Positions 34,341 to 44,047 are shown, numbered from the stretch's first letter. The stretch: 64,000 bases of DNA from an uncultured Clostridia bacterium (GCA_945830395.1 CALZYE010000004.1:1-64000), one strand, 5' to 3'. Numbers and translations: made by a program. The notes: generated by a model from the sequence alone, not told the origin.

Positions 34341-35261
34341 TTGGAAAAGTTTTTTAGATGGATAAGAGAAAAAAATTATTTCTCTGTGCTCAGAAAGAAC
34401 AGAGGAATTGTTCAAGGTGCGGCAGCGTTGATGACAAATGCTCATCTTGGAAATTTTTTAAAGGGCACAATATATACAGGCGGAGCAAAGCAGGTATGCG
34501 TTCCAGGGCTAAACTGCTATTCGTGCCCGGGAGCTGCGGGAGCCTGTCCCGTAGGTTCGTTTCAAGCGGTAGTTGGAAGCTCAAAATTTAATTTTTCTTA
34601 CTACATAGCCGGCATTCTGATTCTTTTCGGAACGCTGATGGGCAGGCTTATTTGCGGATTCCTGTGCCCCTTTGGATGGTTTCAGGATTTGATTCATAAG
34701 ATTCCTTCAAAGAAAATAAGCACAGAAAAATTAAAGTATTTAAGATATCTTAAATATGTGATACTGGTGGTAACGGTCTGGCTTTTAGGAGTTTTGATTG
34801 TAAACGAGGTCGGAGGATCGAATCCGTACTTTTGTAAGTATATCTGTCCTCAGGGAATACTTGAGGGGGGAATTCCTCTATCTATTGCAAATGCATCCAT
34901 CAGGGCTACACTGGGCAAGCTGTTTTCGTGGAAGCTTTTTATTCTTTTGAGCGTTGTGGTGCTTTCGATATTCTTCTACAGACCGTTTTGTAAATGGATT
35001 TGTCCGCTGGGAGCGTTTTATGCACTGTTTAACAAGATATCTTTCTATAAGTACCATGTGGATGAGTCCTTATGTGTGCACTGCGGCAAATGTAAGAGAA
35101 CCTGCAAAATGGATGTGGATATGTCCACAAACCAGAGTGCTTTGGAATGTATAAGGTGCGGTAAATGTGTGGATGTATGTCCTACAGGAGCAATATCAAC
35201 ATCACTTTCAGTCTGTTCAAGCTGTAAGGGAAAAAGCACCTGTAAAAGCAACAAAAGTTAG
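34341..35261 (+). CDS. Polytopic 4Fe-4S membrane protein (NapH/YccM/NosR-C type)
   Basis: A 306-aa membrane ferredoxin. An N-terminal stretch with CVPGLNCYSCPGAAGACPVG is followed by membrane helices carrying two CxxxCP motifs: CGFLCPFGWFQD and CKWICPLGAFYA, plus CKYICPQG between. The C-terminus has two ferredoxin clusters: CVHCGKCKRTCKMD and CIRCGKCVDVCPTGA, and a last CSSCKGKSTC. It probably moves electrons from or to the quinone/membrane pool. The TTG start at 34341 follows the upstream stop directly. The TlpA lipoprotein next to it is the likely redox partner. Confidence 0.88.
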   Translation: MEKFFRWIREKNYFSVLRKNRGIVQGAAALMTNAHLGNFLKGTIYTGGAKQVCVPGLNCYSCPGAAGACPVGSFQAVVGSSKFNFSYYIAGILILFGTLMGRLICGFLCPFGWFQDLIHKIPSKKISTEKLKYLRYLKYVILVVTVWLLGVLIVNEVGGSNPYFCKYICPQGILEGGIPLSIANASIRATLGKLFSWKLFILLSVVVLSIFFYRPFCKWICPLGAFYALFNKISFYKYHVDESLCVHCGKCKRTCKMDVDMSTNQSALECIRCGKCVDVCPTGAISTSLSVCSSCKGKSTCKSNKS

Positions 35262-35311
35262 ATCAAACAAAATAAAGGAAAATTTTTTAAAAAAATTGGA
35301 TAGGAGATAGT

Positions 35312-35860
35312 ATGAAAAAGGGATTTAAAAAATTTATATGTATTATATCGGCGATGCTGCTGCTGGTTCCTCTTGCAGCGTGCGGTTCAAAGGACATTGC
35401 GGCGGATTCTCAATTTCCGGCGTTTAAGGCAGAGGACTTTTCAGGCAATAATTATACAGAAAAAGTTTTCGGCGAAAGCGATGCAACCGTTATAAACTTC
35501 TGGTATACAGGGTGCCAGTCATGCATAACGGAAATGCCCGATTTAGAAAAAACCGCTAAAAAACTCGCAGAGAAGAATGTGAAGTTCCTTGGAATATGCA
35601 CAGATGCAGGAGAAGAAGGCGTTGATAAGGAAGTAAGGAAAATTTTAAAGACAAGCAAGGTAACATTCCCTACTCTGAAAATTAAAGAGGGTGAAAAAAT
35701 GAATGAACTTGTGAAATCGATAAACTCTTTCCCAACGACGGTAGTAGTCGACAAGAAAGGAAAAATTGTGGGCGATCCTATCTTAGGCGCAATCAATGAT
35801 GCGAAACAGGAAAAGGAGATAAACGAAAGAATTGAAAAGGCCAAGAGCCGCAACAAATAG
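35312..35860 (+). CDS. TlpA/ResA-like thioredoxin-fold lipoprotein
   Basis: A 182-aa extracytoplasmic protein. Residues 1-24 form a lipoprotein signal with lipobox PLAAC, so it is anchored at Cys24. The thioredoxin fold carries the redox motif WYTGCQSCITEMP at about residues 69-81 (CQSC instead of CPPC/CEPC). The cis-Pro region is FPTTVVVDKKGKIVG. ResA-like proteins reduce disulfides outside the membrane. It follows the 4Fe-4S membrane protein by 50 nt and likely receives electrons from it. GGAG precedes the ATG. Confidence 0.9.
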   Translation: MKKGFKKFICIISAMLLLVPLAACGSKDIAADSQFPAFKAEDFSGNNYTEKVFGESDATVINFWYTGCQSCITEMPDLEKTAKKLAEKNVKFLGICTDAGEEGVDKEVRKILKTSKVTFPTLKIKEGEKMNELVKSINSFPTTVVVDKKGKIVGDPILGAINDAKQEKEINERIEKAKSRNK

Positions 35861-35904
35861 ACAGAAAATGTGAAAAGACACAAGGCTTATTCCAAAACTG
35901 TACC

Positions 35905-36036
35905 TTGCAAGGTGCCGGTATATGGAATAGGCCTTCTTGCTTATGTAATAAATGCTCATTCTGTTTAATATGTAACAGATGTCTGTTATGTTTAAAAGAT
36001 TGGGGCAATTTGAACAGGGGGAGGCTCTTTAAATAA
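35905..36036 (+). CDS. Possible Cys-rich microprotein with Cx2C repeats
   Basis: An open frame after the TlpA gene encodes SCLCNKCSFCLICNRCLLC, with seven cysteines spaced CxCx2Cx2Cx2Cx2Cx2C (codons at 35938 to 35991). The tail reads LKDWGNLNRGRLFK then TAA. No ATG or clear ribosome site is present: a TTG at 35905 is the best start, and the frame is open further upstream into the TlpA gene. Cysteine spacing this regular would suit cluster or metal binding, which fits the redox operon. It could also be chance or a gene relic. Confidence 0.3.
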   Translation: MQGAGIWNRPSCLCNKCSFCLICNRCLLCLKDWGNLNRGRLFK

Positions 36037-36108
36037 AAGTAACGGTTTGATTATATTAAGTAAATAGTTGCAAAATGGGAAAGACGGGTGTTATTATGGT
36101 TGTAGGCA

Positions 36109-36176
36109 AAGAGTGAATCCGGATTTTAGGTGACGCCAAGCTGCTGCTTGCAGGCACAGGACACCGGCAAACTCTT
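36109..36176 (+). ncRNA. Candidate structured RNA upstream of rsmE
   Basis: A layered fold is visible: AAGAGT (36109-36114) pairs with ACTCTT (36171-36176), GGTG (36129-36132) with CACC (36162-36165), and CAAGC (36137-36141) with GCTTG (36146-36150). It contains GGCAAA and GACGCCAAGC, vaguely like parts of the GEMM c-di-GMP riboswitch, but not the full consensus. No T tract follows. A TATAAT at 36218-36223 for rsmE lies downstream of it. Confidence 0.25.
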
Positions 36177-36251
36177 GTGGCAGTACATTCTGTTATTAAA
36201 AAAGACTTAATTATAACTATAATGTGAATAGGATAATATGAAGAGGATCTT

Positions 36252-36971
36252 ATGCAGCAATATTTCAGTGACTATCCGCTCCGGGTCGGAGAGGAATACT
36301 ATTTCAAACCTAAGCAGGCTCATCATGCCAAGAATGTGGTGAGGCTGAAAAATGAAAAAGTTCGCTTAGTTCACCACGGCACAGGGTATTTTGCAACATG
36401 CTACGGCAAGGGAAATGATTTTGTGGCGATGGTGGACTCAGTGGACGACAGAATAAATGAAATCGGAGTTGATATTACTTTGGCTGTTGCGATGATTCGC
36501 AAAGAAAAGTTGGAGTTTGTTTTACAGAAGGCTGCTGAACTTGGGGTGAGCAGAATAGTTCCCTTTGAGTCCTCACGGTGCGTGGCAAAATACAAAAGAG
36601 AAAAAGGAGATAAACTTCTCAAAAGGTACAAGGAAATTTTGCTTGAGGCAAGTGAACAGTGCAAAAGAAACATAATCCCCGAAATTGTTTTGCCCGTTAA
36701 GCTTTCAGAACTTGATGAATACACTTCGGAGCTTAATTTCGTGCCTTATGAAGATGCATACGGAAAAGGTGAGTTTCTGTCAGATTTTTTAAAAGAGAAA
36801 AAATCGGTTACCGTAGCCATAGGGCCGGAAGGCGGATTCAGCGATGAGGAAATAGGAGAGTTGTCAAATAAAGGGTTTGAGCAGGTAACCTTAGGTTCAA
36901 GGATACTGAGGGCGGAAACGGCGGCAATATATGCGTGCAGTGTAATCAGTGAAAGATTTGAGATGCTTTAA
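36252..36971 (+). CDS. rsmE: 16S rRNA (uracil1498-N3)-methyltransferase
   Basis: The 239-aa SPOUT methyltransferase modifies U1498 of 16S rRNA. The N-terminal PUA-like domain includes FKPKQAHHAKNVVRLKN. The catalytic part has KLEFVLQKAAELGVSRIVPF, then the SAM knot signature VAIGPEGGFSDEEI and LGSRILRAETAAIYA. Length is typical. GAAGAGG precedes the ATG. The usual partner prmA is absent. It is followed closely by nfeD. Confidence 0.95.
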   Translation: MQQYFSDYPLRVGEEYYFKPKQAHHAKNVVRLKNEKVRLVHHGTGYFATCYGKGNDFVAMVDSVDDRINEIGVDITLAVAMIRKEKLEFVLQKAAELGVSRIVPFESSRCVAKYKREKGDKLLKRYKEILLEASEQCKRNIIPEIVLPVKLSELDEYTSELNFVPYEDAYGKGEFLSDFLKEKKSVTVAIGPEGGFSDEEIGELSNKGFEQVTLGSRILRAETAAIYACSVISERFEML

Positions 36972-36992
36972 GGAGTTTTGAAAGGAGGACAC

Positions 36993-37442
36993 ATGTGGGA
37001 GATTTTTAAAGAGCCTATGTGGTTTTGGCTGATTACAGCCATCGTATTTTTGGTAATTGAGTTGCTGACCTTGGGTCTGACTACTATATGGTTTACAGGC
37101 GGTGCGGTTGCGGCTCTGATATGCGCTGCTGTAGGGCTTGGCTGGGTTATATCCATAATAGTTTTTTTTTCCGTATCCGTAGGGCTGCTGTTACTTGTCA
37201 GACCTGTGGCGCGAAAGAGCTTCAATAATAAACGGATAAAAACCAATGCAGAAAGTCTTGTAGGTAAGACAGGAGTGGTTTTTGAAGAGATTGATAATAT
37301 CAATGCCGGAGGGCGAGTTAAAATTTCAGGACAGGAATGGGCGGCTCGAAGTGTTTCAGACAGTTGTGTAATTCGCAGCGGAGCTAAGGTGAAAGTGTTA
37401 TCAATTAAAGGGGTAAAGCTGATTGTAGAAGAAGTGAATTAG
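36993..37442 (+). CDS. NfeD family membrane protein
   Basis: A 149-aa short NfeD protein. Three hydrophobic segments (about residues 6-22, 27-46, 50-68) precede a C-terminal OB-fold domain with SLVGKTGVVFEEI, GRVKISGQEWAARS and GAKVKVLSIKGVKLIVE. NfeD proteins pair with SPFH proteins and are thought to help organise membrane microdomains. Here the SPFH gene follows after 12 nt. I start at 36993 because AAAGGAGG precedes that ATG; the open frame from 36978 includes the ribosome site itself. Confidence 0.9.
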   Translation: MWEIFKEPMWFWLITAIVFLVIELLTLGLTTIWFTGGAVAALICAAVGLGWVISIIVFFSVSVGLLLLVRPVARKSFNNKRIKTNAESLVGKTGVVFEEIDNINAGGRVKISGQEWAARSVSDSCVIRSGAKVKVLSIKGVKLIVEEVN

Positions 37443-37454
37443 TGGAGGTTGATT

Positions 37455-38390
37455 ATGTTTACAGGAGCGATTTTTATAATTCTTGCAGTTGTCGTACTTG
37501 CGGTTCTCATATCCTGCATAAGGATTGTACCGCAGGCAAACTCGTATGTTGTGGAGCGTTTAGGCACATATCAGGATACATGGAATGTGGGACTGCATTT
37601 TAAGGTTCCGATTATTGACCGCGTTGCAAAGAAGGTCTTGTTAAAAGAGCAGGTAGTTGATTTTCAGCCGCAGCCGGTTATTACAAAGGACAATGTTACG
37701 ATGCGGATAGACACCGTCGTATTTTATCAGATTACAGATCCGAAATTATTTGCTTATGGCGTAGAGCATCCGATTATGGCAATAGAAAATTTGACGGCAA
37801 CAACTCTGAGAAATATTATAGGCGATTTGGAGCTGGATGAAACATTGACATCCCGTGAGACTATCAATACAAAAATGCGTTCGTCCTTGGATCTTGCAAC
37901 AGACCCGTGGGGAATAAAAGTGAATCGAGTGGAATTGAAAAATATAATTCCTCCGCAGGCTATTCAGGATGCGATGGAAAAGCAGATGAAGGCGGAAAGA
38001 GAGAGGAGAGAAGCGATTCTTCGTGCCGAGGGAGAAAAGAAATCTACAATTCTCGTTGCCGAGGGACAGAAGGAGTCTGCCATTCTCGATGCCGAGGCGG
38101 AAAAACAGGCGGCAATCCTTCGCGCCGAGGCGAAAAAGGAAGCTACAATCCGCGAGGCGGAAGGTCAGGCGGAGGCAATCTTAAGAATTCAGCAGGCAAA
38201 TGCCAACGGATTGAGATTCTTAAAAGAAGCTCAGCCGGATGAAAGCGTATTAAGGCTCAAGAGCTTGGAAGCCTTTGCAAAGGCTGCGGACGGAAAAGCT
38301 TCAAAAATCATTATTCCTTCAGAAATTCAAGGGATTGCAGGCTTAGCAAAATCGGTTATGGAAGTGGCAAAGGACGAAAAAGCAGAATAG
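37455..38390 (+). CDS. SPFH/band 7 (stomatin-like) membrane protein
   Basis: A 311-aa slipin-type protein. An N-terminal membrane anchor (FTGAIFIILAVVVLAVLISC) leads into the SPFH domain: RIVPQANSYVVERLGTYQ, DNVTMRIDTVVFYQI and LRNIIGDLELDETLTSRE. Residues about 180-250 form an Ala/Glu-rich coiled coil of repeating AEGxKxxxILxAE units. It oligomerises at membrane microdomains and often influences protease or fusion activity. It forms a conserved pair with nfeD. GGAGG lies 6 nt before the ATG at 37455. Confidence 0.93.
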   Translation: MFTGAIFIILAVVVLAVLISCIRIVPQANSYVVERLGTYQDTWNVGLHFKVPIIDRVAKKVLLKEQVVDFQPQPVITKDNVTMRIDTVVFYQITDPKLFAYGVEHPIMAIENLTATTLRNIIGDLELDETLTSRETINTKMRSSLDLATDPWGIKVNRVELKNIIPPQAIQDAMEKQMKAERERREAILRAEGEKKSTILVAEGQKESAILDAEAEKQAAILRAEAKKEATIREAEGQAEAILRIQQANANGLRFLKEAQPDESVLRLKSLEAFAKAADGKASKIIIPSEIQGIAGLAKSVMEVAKDEKAE

Positions 38391-38449
38391 AATTTGCTGA
38401 TTTATACTGATAAACAGCAGGTTGACGATGAACAAGGTTTAAAGACAAA

Positions 38450-38495
38450 GGGCTATTCACATTTCATTATGAACTGAGAGTAGCCCCCTCTTTTT
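38450..38495 (+). terminator. Weak terminator after the SPFH gene
   Basis: GGGCTA (38450-38455) pairs with TAGCCC (38481-38486), followed by CCTCTTTTT. Confidence 0.5.
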
Positions 38496-38613
38496 AGTTC
38501 CCTTTACAATAAACCGTAAGAACAGACTCCCGTAAAACCTGTGAAATACTCAATACTCTGTGCGCATTGTAAGGAATTAACTTTTATTTATATCCCAATT
38601 CGGATTTATAGGT

Positions 38614-38842
38614 TTATTTCCGAATATATCTTATAAACGCTGTAACTGCAATATTTAATAATGTGCCGGCGATAATCGCGCCGAATGATACTATAGCTAT
38701 ATGTTTAAGTGATGAAAAATCGTAATGCTCATGTGCAGAATAAAGTAAAGCTGCGGCAGTTCCTATGATGTACATAAACAGTATCACTAAAAATTGTTTT
38801 TTTTTCTACACTTTTATCTCTATCCTTATTTTGTTTCGACAT
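38614..38842 (-). pseudogene. Small two-TM membrane protein interrupted at an A9 tract
   Basis: A minus-strand gene starts ATG at 38842 after GAGAGGT and reads MSKQNKDRDKSVEKK. A run of nine A then shifts the frame. If one A is removed, it continues QFLVILFMYIIGTAAALLYS, then AHEHYDFSSLKHIAIVSFGA, then IIAGTLLNIAVTAFIRYIRK and stops at 38614, giving 75 aa with two membrane helices. The length (229 nt) is one base more than a whole number of codons. Causes could be an assembly error, a mutation, phase variation, or transcript slippage on the A tract. Family unknown. Confidence 0.65.
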
Positions 38843-39030
38843 TTTTAATTACCTCTCTTTTTGGGATTTTTTTTAATATAAGCTACAGACTCTTTTTCAT
38901 AAATATATCCGCTGTTTTTACCGCCATCTTAAAATAAAATTTTATTACATAAAGGTGCTTTCATTCTCCTACATGACTTACTGATATTCTTAACACGGAT
39001 AGACAGGCATGTCAAACAAACCACCCGGTG

Positions 39031-39951
39031 TCAACTTAGGGCTGCAGGCGCGCAGCCCAAGAAATTAATTCCGTGAGTTGAGCATATCCATTTTAAAATA
39101 AATTCATATACAGTATAGTTTTTCTTTTCGTTTAGAATTTCATGGCGCATGTTTGGGAACAATTTCAGCTCTGCATCAGTGGCGTTTACATAGTTTTTAT
39201 AAACTTCCTCTACCGCCTTGCCCAAGTTTCCTACGGGATCGCTTTCGCCGGATACGAACAGGCAGGGAGCGGTAACGGAAGGTGAGGTCTCAAGTCCGGA
39301 TATTTCTTTCATACCGTTCATGAAATCTGAATAAAACCCGTTGGTGATTGGAATATTGCAAAAAGGATCCTCTATATACCGCTGAACTTGGTTTTCGTCG
39401 GCAGACAGCCAATCAAGAGGTGTTTGAGGTTTTTTTATACCTTTATTGAAGCCGCCGAAGGCAAGGGAATGAATGAGCTTTGAAGGAGATTTTTTGTTCA
39501 GGAATTTTAATACCAGCCTTGCGAGGCCGTATGCAGGATCGTTTGCCTTTCCGGTTCCCATTATTATGCAGCTGTCAAAATCTGCAGGATATTTATTGAT
39601 GTAATGCCTTGCAAAATATGACCCCATGCTGTGTCCCAGCAGGCAGAAAGGGCTGCCTGAGTATTTTATCCTAAACAAATCGTGTAAATCTTTTTGGTCT
39701 TTAAGCACTTTGTTCCAGCCGTCTTCATCTGCAAAATATCCTAAGGAGTCTGCATTTGATCCTGTCTGTCCATGTCCCCTTACATTCATACCATAGACGA
39801 GAATTCCGTAACTGGAAAGAAATTCAGCAAAGTCTTTATATCGACAGATGTGCTCGCTCATTCCGTGAAAAATTTGTAAAACAAGTTTGGGATTTTCGGT
39901 ATTTCCCCATGTCTCATAGTAAATATCTATATCTTTCTTTAAAATATCCAT
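39031..39951 (-). CDS. Alpha/beta hydrolase, monoacylglycerol lipase-like (S33)
   Basis: A 306-aa cytosolic serine hydrolase. After VLQIFHGMSEHICRYKDFAEF and the oxyanion-region GMNVRGHGQTG, the nucleophile elbow is LLGHSMGSYFAR (Ser at about residue 109). The acid lies in LFVSGESDPVG and the catalytic His in FPNMRHEILNE. These features fit the lysophospholipase/monoacylglycerol lipase group. GAGGT precedes the ATG. It stands alone. A role in lipid turnover near the membrane is likely; the substrate is inferred from family only. Confidence 0.88.
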   Translation of the reverse strand: MDILKKDIDIYYETWGNTENPKLVLQIFHGMSEHICRYKDFAEFLSSYGILVYGMNVRGHGQTGSNADSLGYFADEDGWNKVLKDQKDLHDLFRIKYSGSPFCLLGHSMGSYFARHYINKYPADFDSCIIMGTGKANDPAYGLARLVLKFLNKKSPSKLIHSLAFGGFNKGIKKPQTPLDWLSADENQVQRYIEDPFCNIPITNGFYSDFMNGMKEISGLETSPSVTAPCLFVSGESDPVGNLGKAVEEVYKNYVNATDAELKLFPNMRHEILNEKKNYTVYEFILKWICSTHGINFLGCAPAALS

Positions 39952-40186
39952 ATCAACCTCGCTGATAAAGTATCAATATTGAAATAGCTGTGTGAAACGG
40001 CGAAATATCAGTTTACTTATTAATTCTAACAGTACCATCTAAATTATATATTTTAATAATATCACAGTCAATATTTCCGGCGAACTATTATATTAAGGTG
40101 GACGGTTTGCCATACTCCTACAGGTTTTGGAATAGAAAAATTTCTGTGTATAAGGACATGATTGCAGATATTTAATGGTAGTGCAT

Positions 40187-40251
40187 TTGACTGAGAAATA
40201 TGATATTATTTTATCAGCAGGAAATGTTTGCGCGCAAATTTATATTTGCGC
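40187..40251 (+). promoter_or_regulatory. Promoter and overlapping palindromes upstream of glpK
   Basis: TTGACT (40187-40192) with TTTATC (40210-40215) at 17 nt is a candidate promoter. Directly downstream, TTTGCGCGCAAA (40227-40238) is a perfect palindrome, and GCGCAAATTTATATTTGCGC (40232-40251) is another with a 4-nt centre. Three TTTGCGC half-sites thus overlap, a good operator for a repressor. The remainder of the 39952-40313 gap shows nothing else. Confidence 0.55.
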
Positions 40252-40301
40252 AGAATCTGATGTAAGAGGCTTGCAATAATAAAATACCCTCATGTGATTA
40301 G

Positions 40302-41807
<1,506 letters not shown>

Positions 41808-41935
41808 TACTATTTTCGTTTATTGATACCGTCTTTGTTTAACATAGTTTACTGGCATTTATAGAATCTTAGGTGTATAATATCTATAGGGAGATGAAGA
41901 TGAGAGAATTTCCATTTATATAAAGGAGTAGAATA

Positions 41936-42574
41936 ATGAAAAGGCTCATTACGATCAGTCGTGAATATGGAAGCGGAGGAAGGCTTATCGGAGCAAAGGT
42001 TGCCGATAAACTGGAAATCCCCATATATGACAGGGAACTTATAGACTTGGCGGTGGAAAGAAGCGGTCTTTCCAGGGAGATTATAGAATCTGCGGAGCTT
42101 CAGGCAAAGAGCGGTTTTGCATATTCCCTGGCAAATTCCTTTGATTTCGGAATAGGTATTTCGCCGGAACCAAGCTCCATTGACGAAGAACTTTTTACGA
42201 CTCAGTTTGAAATCATCGAGCAGATAGGAAGAACGGGAGAAGGTGTAATCATAGGAAGATGTGCCGACTACATTTTAAAAAATATTCCCAATGTGACAAA
42301 TATATTTATATGTGGAGAACCGGAAGACAGAATCAGGAGGTGCGTGGAGAACTACGGAGAGACACATGAAGATGCGAAGAAGAGAATCGCAGATTATGAC
42401 AAGGCTCGCGCCAACTACTATAACTATCATACCTGTCAAAGATGGGGAGATTATCACAACTATAACTTAATGATAAACAGCAGCTTTATGGATGAAGATG
42501 CTATTGCAGATTTGATCGTTGAATTTGTAAAAAATAGAAAGATGAAAGTTGTGGAAGGAGAAAATCATGAGTAA
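41936..42574 (+). CDS. Cytidylate kinase-like family protein
   Basis: A 212-aa P-loop protein of the cytidylate-kinase-like family (Pfam Cytidylate_kin2). The N-terminus is ITISREYGSGGRLIGAKVAD, with the modified P-loop GSGGRLIG. IPIYDRELIDLAVERSG, EGVIIGRCADYIL and a lid-like segment with RIRRCVENY follow. It is distinct from Cmk proper; the substrate nucleotide is not established for this family. AAAGGAG precedes the ATG. The 3' end overlaps the next small gene by 8 nt. Confidence 0.85.
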   Translation: MKRLITISREYGSGGRLIGAKVADKLEIPIYDRELIDLAVERSGLSREIIESAELQAKSGFAYSLANSFDFGIGISPEPSSIDEELFTTQFEIIEQIGRTGEGVIIGRCADYILKNIPNVTNIFICGEPEDRIRRCVENYGETHEDAKKRIADYDKARANYYNYHTCQRWGDYHNYNLMINSSFMDEDAIADLIVEFVKNRKMKVVEGENHE

Positions 42575-42779
42575 AATCAGCAGAAACAAAGCAGACAAAG
42601 GCAGAAAAAAGACATCTAAGCAGGCAAAGATTGCACTTGCAGTACTGGGCGTAGGCGTTATCAGCGGAGCTACGGTAGTTATCGGATTGAATCGCATTAT
42701 GAGAAAAATTTTTATTAATGAAGACTGGCCCGATGAAGAATGGTCAAGTGACGATTGGGCAGGAGAGGATTTGGAATAG
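42567..42779 (+). CDS. Small single-TM protein with acidic tail
   Basis: A 70-aa protein I do not recognise. The N-terminal 23 residues are Lys/Arg-rich (SKISRNKADKGRKKTSKQAK). A hydrophobic helix IALAVLGVGVISGATVVIGL spans about residues 24-43. The tail is strongly acidic with repeated tryptophans (EDWPDEEWSSDDWAGEDLE). AAGGAG lies 6 nt before the ATG at 42567. It overlaps the kinase-like gene and ends 3 nt before the YeiH transporter start, so the three are one operon. The charge arrangement suggests inside-basic, outside-acidic or membrane-lining orientation. Confidence 0.7.
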   Translation: MSKISRNKADKGRKKTSKQAKIALAVLGVGVISGATVVIGLNRIMRKIFINEDWPDEEWSSDDWAGEDLE

Positions 42780-42782
42780 GAT

Positions 42783-43817
42783 ATGCAGTTTATAAGGCAA
42801 AAGGGCTTAGGGATTTTGTTGTGCCTTGGAATTTCCATTCCGGCATGGTTTTTAGGCAGGATGTTTCCAATTGTGGGAGGTCCTATTTTTGGAATTTTAA
42901 TGGGAATGGTGCTTTGTTTAGTTATAAGAGACAGAGAAAGCTTTGATGCAGGCATAAGCTTTGTGTCGAAGAAACTTTTGCAAAGCGCTGTGGTACTTTT
43001 GGGCTTTGGGTTAAATCTCAGAGTGATTGCAGAGACGGGGAAACAGTCCCTTCCCATCATTGTGGTTACCATTGCAACATCACTTATTGTGGCGTGGATA
43101 CTACAGAAAACCATGAAAATTGATGAAGATATTTCCATGCTTATAGGCGTCGGCTCATCTATATGCGGCGGTTCTGCGGTGGCGGCTACGGCAAGCGTGA
43201 TTAAGGCGGGTGACGAGGATATTTCACAGGCAATATCGGTTATTTTCTTCTTCAATGTCGTGGCGGCTTTGGTTTTCCCTCAGCTTGGCAGTTTGCTGGG
43301 ATTCAGTACAGGTTCAGGTGATGCCTTCGGAGTGTTTGCCGGTACTGCGGTAAACGATACTTCTTCAGTTACGGCGACGGCGGCAACTTGGGATAATATG
43401 TGGGGGCTTGGAACTGCAACTCTCAATAAGGCGGTGACGGTGAAACTTACAAGGACCCTTGCCATTATACCTATATCTCTGGGGCTGGCGCTTATGAGGA
43501 GCAAAAAAGAAGCAAAAGCAGGTGATGGAGAAAAGATTTCTGTTAAGAAAATTTTCCCTATGTTTATACTGTACTTCATATTGGCATCTGTTATTACCAC
43601 AGCCGCAACAGGATTGGGCATTCCCGCATCTGCATTTGACCCTGTAAAAACGCTGAGCAAATTCCTTATAGTTATGGCTATGACGGCTGTAGGTCTGAAC
43701 ACAAATGTAGTGAAACTGATAAAGAACAGCGGGAAACCGATTTTTATGGGATTGTGCTGTTGGGTGGCGATAACGACAGTCAGCATTATGATGCAGAAAG
43801 CAATGGGAATTTGGTAA
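42783..43817 (+). CDS. YeiH family putative sulfate exporter (UPF0324)
   Basis: A 344-aa protein with about 10 membrane helices, matching the YeiH/UPF0324 family. Typical segments are [15 protein letters not shown], the signature [21 protein letters not shown] (about residues 118-138), [19 protein letters not shown] and the C-terminal [20 protein letters not shown]. The family is annotated as sulfate or anion exporters, on thin evidence. It is the last gene of an overlapping three-gene unit, with a strong terminator after it. Confidence 0.88.
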   Translation: MQFIRQKGLGILLCLGISIPAWFLGRMFPIVGGPIFGILMGMVLCLVIRDRESFDAGISFVSKKLLQSAVVLLGFGLNLRVIAETGKQSLPIIVVTIATSLIVAWILQKTMKIDEDISMLIGVGSSICGGSAVAATASVIKAGDEDISQAISVIFFFNVVAALVFPQLGSLLGFSTGSGDAFGVFAGTAVNDTSSVTATAATWDNMWGLGTATLNKAVTVKLTRTLAIIPISLGLALMRSKKEAKAGDGEKISVKKIFPMFILYFILASVITTAATGLGIPASAFDPVKTLSKFLIVMAMTAVGLNTNVVKLIKNSGKPIFMGLCCWVAITTVSIMMQKAMGIW

Positions 43818-43873
43818 GTGTCAAGAATGTATTTATATGGTAAAAAAAGTAAAAAATATGGTTGCTGAGTATT

Positions 43874-43903
43874 GGCTTGTTGAAATTTCAACGAGCCTTT
43901 TTC
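43874..43903 (+). terminator. Terminator after the YeiH gene
   Basis: GGCTTGTTGAAA (43874-43885) pairs with TTTCAACGAGCC (43886-43897) with one wobble, followed by TTTTTC. Confidence 0.88.
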
Positions 43904-44017
43904 TTTGGTATGTTTTATAATATTTTGAAAATGACTGAACCTCTCTAAGTTTTGAAATTAAAGGGGTAGGGCATTTTATTGTATATGAAAAAAAACAAGA
44001 AAAATCTTCTTCTTTTC

Positions 44018-44047
44018 TTGACGGTGTCCATATCCGAGTGGTAATAT
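44018..44047 (+). promoter_or_regulatory. Candidate promoter for pflB-pflA
   Basis: TTGACG (44018-44023) and TAATAT (44042-44047) are spaced by 18 nt. The 130-nt leader includes an imperfect inverted repeat CAGAC...GTCTG around 44113-44146. The 43818-44178 gap has no gene. Confidence 0.45.

Noticed and set aside
36070..36185. c-di-GMP (GEMM-I) riboswitch
   Set aside because: GGCAAA and GACGC-like pieces occur, but spacing, tetraloop and the second helix do not fit; kept only as an unclassified structure.
37907..38242. Arg/Gly-rich 111-aa frame
   Set aside because: Alternate-frame shadow of the repetitive coiled-coil coding region of the SPFH gene.
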